Below, piece after piece: positions 54,494 through 62,411 of a stretch of 64,000 nucleotides of DNA; within the stretch, counting starts at the first letter, position 1; every line of letters begins with the position of its first letter. The position numbers and the translations under genes are program-made. The DNA is from Salinarchaeum sp. IM2453. GTDB taxonomy: Archaea > Halobacteriota > Halobacteria > Halobacteriales > Salinarchaeaceae. The notes under the pieces are model-generated. The model was not told where the DNA came from. It saw only the letters and a list, made by a program, of their open reading frames with translations, and did not search any database. Where the stretch lies: NCBI RefSeq assembly GCF_019693215.1, contig NZ_CP081183.1:1925226-1989225 (forward strand), given 5' to 3'.

Positions 54494-54789
54494 TAATTCT
54501 CACCTCCCTTACGGAAATCTTCGAGCATGAAATGTGTCACTAAATAACCACCAACAACGTTGGTTGTTGCCATTACAACTGCGATAAATCCGATAACTGC
54601 AGCTATCGTCCCAGATTGGCTACCAGCGACGACAACGGCTCCAATGAGAATAACACCTGTAATAGCATTAGCTCCCGACATCAACGGTGTATGCAAATTT
54701 GTCGGTATACGTGTAATAATCTCATACCCAACAAAAGCAGCAAGCACGAACAGTGTAACGTTAGTTATTAGAAGTTCAATGGAACTCAT
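54493..54789 (-). CDS. pntA2: NAD(P) transhydrogenase, alpha-2 membrane subunit
   Basis: 98 aa with three hydrophobic helices, equal to the C-terminal membrane part of PntA; NLHTPLMSGANAITGVILIG is the conserved helix. The alpha subunit is split into two genes, as in other archaea and Rhodospirillum. Lies 14 bases downstream of the soluble alpha gene. Confidence 0.93.
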   Translation of the reverse strand: MSSIELLITNVTLFVLAAFVGYEIITRIPTNLHTPLMSGANAITGVILIGAVVVAGSQSGTIAAVIGFIAVVMATTNVVGGYLVTHFMLEDFRKGGEN

Positions 54790-54803
54790 CTATTTTCACC
54801 TTA

Positions 54804-55943
54804 TTATTCCTCTTTGTCTCTGTGTGGTTCACGGTTAATACCATCATGTGTGAGTAATGTTGCATCAATGATTTCGTCATCTGTATCAATCACCAAGTCG
54901 CCATCCTCAGCTAGTAATTTTAGAAAGCTCACGAGATTGCTTGAAAACAGTTGGCTGGCTGTATGCGGAATTGTTGCTGGTAAATTTGTGGGACCAAAGA
55001 CCTTTACTCCATCAATTTCTACAGTTTCATCTGCGCGAGTTGGAGCACAGTTTCCTCCACCAGCTGCTGCGATATCAACGACAATTGACCCTGCATCCAT
55101 TCGCTCAATCATCTCTCGGGAGATAATCTCTGGCGCTTGACCGCCAGGAACAGCTGCAGTTGTGATCATAATGTCTGACTTGCCCACAACATCTAAGAGC
55201 ATCTGCCGTTGTCGCTCGTAGAAATCATCTTCTTGCTCTTTGGCATGACCCTCCTCATCAGCAACGTCCTCCGGTTCCTCTTCAATTGCAAAAAACTCGG
55301 CTCCTAGACTTTCAACTTCTTCTTTAACTTCTGGCCTAATATCATGTGCTCGTGTCCGACCACCAAGTCGCTCGGATGTGGAGATTGCTTTTAATCCAGC
55401 AACACCAGCGCCCAGTACAAAAACATCAGCGGGACGGATCGTCCCTGCAGCAGTCATCTCCATTGGAATCATCTTCGGTAACTCTTTAGCAGCAATAGTC
55501 ATTGCTCGATAGCCACTTAGACTATCCATTGAAGATTGAACATCCATACTCTGTGCCCGGCTAATTCGTGGTGTCAGCTCTAAGGCAAACGACGAAATTC
55601 CGCGCTCCGCGAGTTCATCTAACTTTTCATCGAGTTGGTGAGGACCAACTTGACCAATAATCACTTGTCCATCACGATACGGGTCTGCTGGTGCGTCCGG
55701 ATCATTTGCCGCCAATCCACGAACATGCAAAATAATATCTGACTGCTCAAACACTGCAGACCGGTCATTAGCTATCTCGCATCCGGCTGTCCTGTACGCT
55801 TCATCGGTATGCCCTGCGTCATTACCAGCTCCAGTAGCAACGCATATATCAAATCCTTGCTCAAGCAGTTCTTCTGCTCCAGAAGGAGTAAGTGCAACAC
55901 GCGTTTCGTCAGCCCCCGTTTCACTGGGTACACCAATTCGCAT
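54804..55943 (-). CDS. pntA1: NAD(P) transhydrogenase, alpha-1 NAD-binding subunit
   Basis: 379 aa soluble subunit. MRIGVPSETGADETRVALTP is the start of the AlaDH/PNT N-terminal domain; the mobile-loop and NAD region have PADVFVLGAGVAGLKAISTS and TTAAVPGGQAPEIIS. First gene of the operon pntA1-pntA2-pntB, all minus strand and tightly spaced. The complex would set the NADPH pool. Confidence 0.94.
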   Translation of the reverse strand: MRIGVPSETGADETRVALTPSGAEELLEQGFDICVATGAGNDAGHTDEAYRTAGCEIANDRSAVFEQSDIILHVRGLAANDPDAPADPYRDGQVIIGQVGPHQLDEKLDELAERGISSFALELTPRISRAQSMDVQSSMDSLSGYRAMTIAAKELPKMIPMEMTAAGTIRPADVFVLGAGVAGLKAISTSERLGGRTRAHDIRPEVKEEVESLGAEFFAIEEEPEDVADEEGHAKEQEDDFYERQRQMLLDVVGKSDIMITTAAVPGGQAPEIISREMIERMDAGSIVVDIAAAGGGNCAPTRADETVEIDGVKVFGPTNLPATIPHTASQLFSSNLVSFLKLLAEDGDLVIDTDDEIIDATLLTHDGINREPHRDKEE

Positions 55944-56168
55944 ACATATATTCAGGATGTGATGAACTTATACTTTGAGTATAGTTATCATTTTCCGTAG
56001 ACAGTATTCTATATGCATATTTTCATTATACAATGGGATGGCAGTGTAAAATCACTAATACAAACTAGATGGTAACGTGGATTCCTGGCTCCACCGTGGG
56101 TGGGAGATTACTCATTCAGCCGGAGGAGGATCGGCCAATATTCTATTAAGTTAGGATTGAGGACCCCG

Positions 56169-56310
56169 GGTTGACTGGACATAGTACTCCGTAGAAGTCT
56201 TTGAGGAACTGGGAGATGAACGGTCAAAATTCACCGGAAGTGACGGCATTTATCCCCTCGATTGCTGAATTACCTCAATAGCTTTCCCGAGTTACTAACT
56301 CCAGTCAACC
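56169..56310. repeat. Inverted-repeat-bounded element (MITE candidate)
   Basis: GGTTGACTGGA at 56169-56179 is the exact complement of TCCAGTCAACC at 56300-56310, with further similarity inward (TAGTA blocks). 142 bp, no open frame, no clear target duplication. The rest of the 590-bp gap 55944-56533 shows no gene or recognisable relic. Confidence 0.4.
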
Positions 56311-56533
56311 TACTTTGACTCTGAGCTCCCCGACAATCTCTGCACCGCCGGGCGCCGGGTAGTTAATCCTCTGATCTTTCGTGCCAGCGCAGGCCTATCC
56401 ATGAAAGTGGCTGCTGATTAACTCTCGAAGGGAAAGATATCTACGTGATTGATAAATCACAAGATCTGGTATCCACCTGTGATGGTTTGTGTTGGCATGA
56501 CTCTTAATATATTAAGGTCCTTCTATATCCGAC

Positions 56534-57406
56534 ATGCGTGCTGTGTCACTCCTCCCCTCGGCAACTGAGATGCTGTACTCAATTGGCGTCGAACCCATTG
56601 GTGTCTCGCATGAGTGTGATCATCCTCCCGAAGCCCAACAACTTCCGAAAGTAGTCCAATCCAGAGTTGCTCCTAATGCGTCAACGTCATCAATTAACGA
56701 ACAAGTTCAGAATACTGAGTCTGCGGGGGGCGTATATACAATCAATCGCGATGTGCTTGCAGGATTAGCCCCCCGATACAATTGTCTCGCAGGGGATTTG
56801 CGATGTGTGCGCTGTTGATGATAGCTATATCCATACAGCTGTTGATCAATTAGGTATTGATGCCGAGATTATCACTACAAATCCACATAGCCTTTCAGAA
56901 GTTATTACAGATATTGAACGTCTCGGAGAATATTTTGATCGTACTGAGAGGGCAGCTGAGGTAGTAGGTACCCTTGAAGAACGCATTACTCAGGTCCGAC
57001 GAGAAGCAACCCCGTCAGCACAAGCTGGTCCAGATGTCGCAGTGCTTGACTGGATGGACCCGATAATGGCTGCTGGCCACTGGGTACCCGATATAGTTGA
57101 AATTGCAGGTGCAACTTGTTCAATCAATAATGCAGATCAAGCTTCAACACCCTGCAGATGGCAAACGCTACAAAAGCATGATCCAGATGTTATTATCGTA
57201 GCGCCTTGCGGATTTGAGATCGACCAAACGGTAGACAATACGAAAGACCTATCTAACCGCCCTGGATGAAATGACTTGACCGCCGTACAGAATGAGCGGG
57301 TTTATATTGTCGATGGCCACCACTATCTAAATCGTCCAGGTCCGCGTCTGATTGATTCCCTTGAGATTATTGCACAGCTTATTCATCCCGAGATAGATGT
57401 TCTGCC
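56534..57406 (+). pseudogene. Cobalamin-binding (BtuF-like) protein pseudogene
   Basis: Three pieces join into one helical-backbone metal/B12-receptor-type protein. Piece 1 opens AVSLLPSATEMLYSIGVEPI and GVSHECDHPP. At a run of six C (56769-56774) the frame shifts; removing one C restores DTIVSQGICDVCAVDD, which continues in the frame of piece 2 (AVDDSYIHTAVDQLGIDAEI onward). At 57267-57269 a TGA replaces the tryptophan codon expected in RPGWNDL, after which the frame goes on (VQNERVYIVDGHHYLNRPGP). The 3' end runs into a TnpB relic. No signal peptide is seen, as is usual for this COG0614 subgroup in haloarchaea. Confidence 0.8.
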
Positions 57407-57775
57407 AAGTGAACTTCCCCGGCCCTACTCTGCTCGGGCTGCACCCTCTTTGTTGAGGACGGGGGTTCCTGTCTTTCGAACAGGACTTTCTGATTCCACA
57501 ACGGCACTTGCAGACACTTCATGGGTGGCATCTGTGTCCACAGCGGTGCCAGTCTCCGCAGGCGTTGCTTTGGATTGCCCCAACCCTACTTGCTGGTGAC
57601 GGAAAAATAGCGACTGACCGCGGTTATAATCCCGCTCTAAGCCAGCCTCATGAATGGATTCCGTCACAATGTAGCGTATCTTATCAACCGAATTGAATGT
57701 TTGGTTACAGCGAGCGTGCGGCTGTATCCCCGCCCTACTCGCTCCCGTTGATCGCTCCTTGAGGACGGAAACGTA
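57407..57775 (-). mobile_element. TnpB-derived mini-element relic (copy C)
   Basis: The best preserved copy. Minus strand: left end from 57775 (AGGTTACGTTTCCGTCCTCA then AGGAGCG and GGGGATACAGCCG), a spacer containing TGTGACGGAATCCATTCATG, a TnpB tail GLERDYNRGQ and VGLGQSKATPAETGTAVDTD and TGTPVLNKEGAARAE ending in a stop, then GGGCCGGGGAAGTTCAC at the right end (57407-57423). The rest of 57776-57869 holds no gene. Confidence 0.75.
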
Positions 57776-57869
57776 ACCTAAGAGTTAATTCCGCAACCAC
57801 AACAAAGTGGCCAATAGGCACATGACTAGAGAGATTGGTGTATACTGAAACCTACACACAGATACGTGG

Positions 57870-58445
57870 TTAGGCAAGGCCAGTATACTCCCTTAGTGTG
57901 TGCGTTACTCCTCCGTCAACTACCAACGATTCTCCATTAACATAACTGGAAAGATCACTTGCAAGATATACTGCTGCAGCGGCAACATCTTCTGGATTTA
58001 CTGCCTTTCTTAATAGCACTGTCTCAAGGAACTTTTCACTTCGAAAGACGCCTGCATTATTCACCATTGTATCGATACCCCCTAGTTCATCTGCGACATT
58101 CATTGCGCTCTTTAGGTCAGAGGGTGACGTAACGTCACATTCAGCAAATTCAGCTCTAACACCCATCTTCGACTCAATCAACTCATAAATCGGCTTCCCT
58201 CCTCATCTTGGTTCTTTCTGTACAGGCGGTACAAGGCGACTGCCCCGGGGCTTGACCCCGGGGTGAGTTCACGTCAGCGACCACAATGTTTGATCCTTCC
58301 TCTGCAAATTTTTTGCCATTGCTCGACCGTTACCACTCGATGCACCGGCAATAACTGAAATGTTACCAGATAATATAACGCTTCCAAGGCTTGCAACTGT
58401 ATCACTTTGCTGGACGTTGTCAATGCTAGAAAACGATACCTTCAC
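57870..58445 (-). pseudogene. SDR-family oxidoreductase pseudogene
   Basis: Remnant of a short-chain dehydrogenase. The N-terminal loop survives as VIAGASSGNGRAMAK (near 58350) followed, after a frame change, by EEGSNIVVADVN. A mobile right-end block then interrupts it, and the gene resumes with PIYELIESKMGVRAEFAECD and NNAGVFRSEKFLE. The segment with the catalytic S-Y-K is deleted, and the C-terminal PEDVAAAAVYLASDLSSYV and VVDGG remain. Confidence 0.8.
58229..58272 (+). repeat. Solo right-end hairpin inside the SDR pseudogene
   Basis: GGCGACTGCCCCGGGGCTTG followed by ACCCCGGGGTGAGTTCAC: a strong CCCCGGGG/CCCCGGGG palindrome with the conserved AGTTCAC end. It separates VVADVN from the downstream SDR frame, so it arrived after the gene. 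The gap 58446-58628 has no gene. Confidence 0.65.
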
Positions 58446-58616
58446 GATAGAATGTCTGCTTCTGTGTAGCTATCTTAGGAGTATGGTAGCATAATTAATT
58501 TGTTTCAAATGACATATGATTACATCACTTGTGTCTGAATTGGCATCCAAATATTGAAATGTTCATACAATTAAGTTTTTGTGACACGCAGCAAAACCAA
58601 TAGATATCATCTAATG

Positions 58617-58621
58617 GAGGA
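58617..58621 (+). promoter_or_regulatory. Shine-Dalgarno-like site before the AMP-ligase gene
   Basis: GGAGG, seven bases before the ATG at 58629. This is unusual among the mostly leaderless genes here and decides the start against the upstream GTG (58581) and ATG (58614). Confidence 0.5.
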
Positions 58622-58628
58622 CTTGACC

Positions 58629-59816
58629 ATGGATATCCTAACCGAAATACAAGAAAATCAGCTTGAGAATACAGTCAATGGCCCTGTTCAGACATCTGAA
58701 GATATATTTGGCGATCTTCCAGATGACTTAGATGATGGTGTTGTGTTTGAGACATCAGGTACTACAGGTGATCCTACACCAGTACCACACACTAACGTTG
58801 ATCACGCTATTGAATCTGTAGTGGATGTATACCGCTTAGTAGGTCTTGATGAGAATGATAGTATTCTCAACTTTGGTGCTCCTGAGCCACATATCTCCGG
58901 CTGGGGAGTGAACAAAGCCATTGAACGGTATGGGTGTAGATCAGTGAACAATCACTTTGAGGATTATCACCAGGTGTTCGAAAACGAAGCGGCACACGAG
59001 GTAACTACCCTATTTACCGTTCCTAAAATTGCTGAGGCCGTAGGTGAAAAAATCGCTGCTAAGCGAGAATCTCCATCAGAACTGTTCCCAGACCTTGAGT
59101 TAATTATCTGTGGTGGGCAGATTGTTACTCAAAAGAGCAAGGAACGATTAAAAGAGTTGTGGGGAGCAGATAGAGTACGAGATATATACGCGACCACTGA
59201 AGTTGGAATCATTGCCAGCACAAATGATGATACTCGACAGTCAGTTCCGTTCTTACATCGGTATATTCTGGAGATTATTCCAGATGATAGCTCCGATGAA
59301 ATTATTGATATACGGAATGTCTCTGAAAAGAGAGAAGGATCATTATTAATTACAGCCCCGGACAGAGAAGCGGCTGATATCACAAGATACCGGATCGGTG
59401 ATAAAGTCGCCGTTCACCCTCGTGATGGAATTCCTAGAATTTCACACCTTGGTCGTGAGGACAACAGCATCGATATTTCTGGTGCACTCTTGTATCCTGC
59501 ACAACTACATGTCGCTGTGAAAAATGCATATGGTACGGATGCTGACTGGGTTGTTCGTGTTTCACATGAAGATTATCCTGCACTCGATGTCTATGTCATC
59601 GACGGAGATGCTCAATCAAATCCAGAATTCAGGTCTCAGCTTTACGACCAAAATGATGCAATAAAGTTAGTCTACGAAGAAATTGGTTCTTTAGAACGGC
59701 TTGATATACATCATGTCGATAGTCGGGAAGACATTCCTGGTCTGTCACCAGACTCCGGCATCAAAAAAGAACATGTCCTTTTTGATGACTCATATACACA
59801 AATGTATCGCGGCTAA
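58629..59816 (+). CDS. Phenylacetate-CoA-ligase-like AMP-binding enzyme
   Basis: 395 aa, short for an ANL enzyme. The P-loop FETSGTTGDPTPVPHT (about residues 37-52), IYATTEVGII and TRYRIGDKVAVH fit the adenylating family of phenylacetate-CoA ligase and related proteins. The region before the loop is very short (about 35 residues) and the C-terminal domain is reduced, so the reaction is uncertain; it could load a carboxylic acid onto CoA or a carrier. No carrier protein is adjacent. The next gene, a histidine kinase, starts 58 bases downstream. Confidence 0.7.
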   Translation: MDILTEIQENQLENTVNGPVQTSEDIFGDLPDDLDDGVVFETSGTTGDPTPVPHTNVDHAIESVVDVYRLVGLDENDSILNFGAPEPHISGWGVNKAIERYGCRSVNNHFEDYHQVFENEAAHEVTTLFTVPKIAEAVGEKIAAKRESPSELFPDLELIICGGQIVTQKSKERLKELWGADRVRDIYATTEVGIIASTNDDTRQSVPFLHRYILEIIPDDSSDEIIDIRNVSEKREGSLLITAPDREAADITRYRIGDKVAVHPRDGIPRISHLGREDNSIDISGALLYPAQLHVAVKNAYGTDADWVVRVSHEDYPALDVYVIDGDAQSNPEFRSQLYDQNDAIKLVYEEIGSLERLDIHHVDSREDIPGLSPDSGIKKEHVLFDDSYTQMYRG

Positions 59817-59874
59817 TATAATCAAAAATATTTATTTGGACTCTGTACATTCACGCTAACAGGCCCTCCAAAAG

Positions 59875-61533
59875 ATGCCTTCAGAAAGTATTATTTATCT
59901 AACTGGGATCATCTCGAGTCTAGTTCCTCTCCCAATGCTCTTTCTCGTTTATTTACTCTGGGATTCGCGATATAATATTTCGGTCGGATGGTTTCTCGCT
60001 GCTGTTATCTTTTCGGGCACTTGGGGATTGATCTCTGGGTTAGCTCTTCTAATCCCAGCTGAAGGAACATCAGCCTTTTTATTATATACTGCCCGTGTTG
60101 TTGGTATACTTGCAGGCGTCAGTTTCTTTCTATTTGTCCTTGAGTTTACAACCGGAAAGGCCCTTTCGTGGAAGGTTGTTTCTCCGTTCTTGGCAGTTCC
60201 GCTGATCACTTTTGTAGTGATTTTAGCCGATCCATCTGCGTTCATGTCGGTACAATTTGAGGGAAGAGGATATTCTCTCGAATTGCATGAATTTGGAATG
60301 GCTCTACTCACGTATGGGTTGATTTTACATATTATGGCCATTTCACTCCTTTTTCGAGGGTACCTTACTACAGATGGAGCACAACAGAATCAGGTAGGGA
60401 TAATAATTATTTGGTACTTAATCAGTGTGGTAACTGTATTTGCGCCGTTTGTTCTCCCAATACCAGATTACTTTACTGTAGGTGTTTTCGGACTGTTGTT
60501 TTTATTTATCGGAACAGCCTACGCACTACAGAAGTTCAACCTCTTTACAATCAGTCCTATTAGTAAAAAAGAAATATTTGACAAGGTAAGCGACGGAGTG
60601 GTTGTTCTAACTCCACAAAACATAGTTATCGAGGCCAATCAGAGGGCGGAAGAGTTACTCGATCTTGACGGAGGATTTGCTGGAAAATCAGTTGATGAAA
60701 TGTTCGATTCGGATGCTGCAATTCACAAATTGCTCAGTGATGATATCACCGGAGCTACGACGTTTAATGTGGACAGAGAAGATAGCACAAAATACCTCAC
60801 TGTAACAAGCACGGATTTTCATTACGGGCGAGGGAATACAGGAACAATCTTAGTTATCCAAGATGTAACCCCCATTAAAACTCGGGAACAGCAATTAGAT
60901 ACACTTTATCAAGTATTTTCTCGTGTGTTCCGGCACAATATTCGGAATGAACTAACGGTTATTCGGGGGGTGCTTGAATTTGCACAATCAGAAAACAAAA
61001 AGGAACACGTAGATGCGCAACTCGAATCGGCGATTGAGTCAACTGATAAACTATTAGAGCACTCTCGAAAAGCGGGACAAGCAGAAGAACTTATTCGCGA
61101 TCAGCATGAACCGCGTAAACAACCACTAGATGACCTTGTTGAGACTATCGTAACAAAATGTAAAGAGACATATCCAGACGCTACTATTAAAACTAGTGTT
61201 AATGGAGATGATGTTTTAGCCGTCCCAGGTTTTGGCCGGGCAATTGAATGTGCTATTGAGAACGCCATTGTACATAACCCCTATCCAGGAGCAATTAAGG
61301 TATCTTCATCAACTAACGGTGACTTCGTAACAGTTTCCATTGAGGATAATGGACAGGGTATCCCAGATGATGAGATTGAGGTCTTACAAAACGAAAAAGA
61401 AAATTCTCTCACGCATGGGAGCGGAGTCGGGTTGTGGTTGATCAAGTGGTACACTGAAAAGTCAGGCGGGGAGTTTGATATCACTAGCACCAACTGTGGT
61501 ACAACTGTCAGTATGACTATCCCTAAAGCTTGA
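59875..61533 (+). CDS. Histidine kinase with 7TM sensor and PAS domain
   Basis: 552 aa. Seven hydrophobic segments (about 8-220) match the N-terminal 7TM region of haloarchaeal histidine kinases; a PAS domain follows (about 235-332, VSDGVVVLTPQNIVIEANQR). The phosphorylated histidine is H354 in VFRHNIRNELTVIRG; the ATPase part has the N box ENAIVHNP, DNGQGIPDDEIE and GSGVGLWLIKW. No response regulator is adjacent, so it is an orphan kinase. A mobile right-end block starts at its stop codon. Confidence 0.9.
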   Translation: MPSESIIYLTGIISSLVPLPMLFLVYLLWDSRYNISVGWFLAAVIFSGTWGLISGLALLIPAEGTSAFLLYTARVVGILAGVSFFLFVLEFTTGKALSWKVVSPFLAVPLITFVVILADPSAFMSVQFEGRGYSLELHEFGMALLTYGLILHIMAISLLFRGYLTTDGAQQNQVGIIIIWYLISVVTVFAPFVLPIPDYFTVGVFGLLFLFIGTAYALQKFNLFTISPISKKEIFDKVSDGVVVLTPQNIVIEANQRAEELLDLDGGFAGKSVDEMFDSDAAIHKLLSDDITGATTFNVDREDSTKYLTVTSTDFHYGRGNTGTILVIQDVTPIKTREQQLDTLYQVFSRVFRHNIRNELTVIRGVLEFAQSENKKEHVDAQLESAIESTDKLLEHSRKAGQAEELIRDQHEPRKQPLDDLVETIVTKCKETYPDATIKTSVNGDDVLAVPGFGRAIECAIENAIVHNPYPGAIKVSSSTNGDFVTVSIEDNGQGIPDDEIEVLQNEKENSLTHGSGVGLWLIKWYTEKSGGEFDITSTNCGTTVSMTIPKA

Positions 61534-61585
61534 TCTACAGAGAAAGCAGGCCGAGTGCATCGGGGCTTGACCCCGGAGCAGTTAA
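61532..61585 (+). repeat. Solo right-end block with hairpin
   Basis: GATCTACAGAGAAAGCAGGC, then GAGTGCATCGGGGCTTGACC and CCGGAGCAGTTAAG. Same block as 14462-14408, here in plus orientation, starting within the histidine kinase stop codon. No further gene in 61586-61784. Confidence 0.65.
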
Positions 61586-61784
61586 GTTGAAGCACCCTAT
61601 GTGCAATCTTCAAGATGCTCTACTTGTTTTCCTTACAGAGGCGCAGTCTAAAGCAACTGGCAATTGTGAATTATGAAGCTGTACCCTGTCAACTCCGATT
61701 AACTCTGGCATGAAAATCAGATTTAATGTTTTCAAGCTAAACAGGGTCTGAGATCTCTTCTTGCTGAACTTTAACTCTCATAGG

Positions 61785-62150
61785 TTAGGTCCCCGTCCTC
61801 GAGGAACGACCAACGGGAGCGAGTAGGGCTGGGATACATTGCCGTTTTCGGTTCGTATTCACTTTGGCGGGTATGTACACCACTGCCGGTCGAAAACCGA
61901 ACGTGTGATGACAGTTGCACATCGTTTCGGCTTCGAGCCTGACAAGAACGGCCGCCGAAATGTATCTCGCCATCACCGCTGAGTAGGAGTGGGTCGCTCT
62001 GAATCCATGTCTGTGGAGACTGCGCTCCTCGCGCGGATGGCCGGCAACAACCGACCAGCCATGAAGAAGCGCGTTGTGGAACAAAGAACTCCCGTCCGAA
62101 AAGTACGGATCAGCGCGAGCAGGGTAGGTAGCTCACCAAACCATCGTAAC
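61785..62150 (+). mobile_element. TnpB-derived mini-element relic (copy D)
   Basis: Left end AGGTCCCCGTCCTCGAGGAA then CGACCAACGGGAGCGAGTAG and GGGATAC (to about 61839), nearly identical to the left end of copy C. A TnpB tail follows: FGFEPDKNGRRN, then VGVGRSESMSVETALLARM and KRVVEQRTPVRKV (to about 62130), ending GGTAGCTCACC. The rest up to 62411 is the AT-rich promoter region of the transporter. Confidence 0.7.
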
Positions 62151-62411
62151 CGTCCGTTATTGATATTAGGAATTAGCAATCATTTAAAATCACTTGAGTA
62201 TAGGACAACAAATCTGCCACTTATTATTACTATTCGATCATGTTGAACAAACATAATATTTTACTGTCTACATATGGTTATTTTTGAGTGAAATTCGATT
62301 AATATAAGTATTTAATCTATAACTGTTGCACAGTGGAATACGATAGATGAGTACACAATTGTTCGAATCCACTGACGGTTCTCTCAGACTATACGGGGGT
62401 GTCGGTGTTTC

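Noticed and set aside
56040-56168. Possible decayed transposase before the pseudogene.
   Set aside because: Short stretches look coding-like, but no motif or repeated block could be matched.
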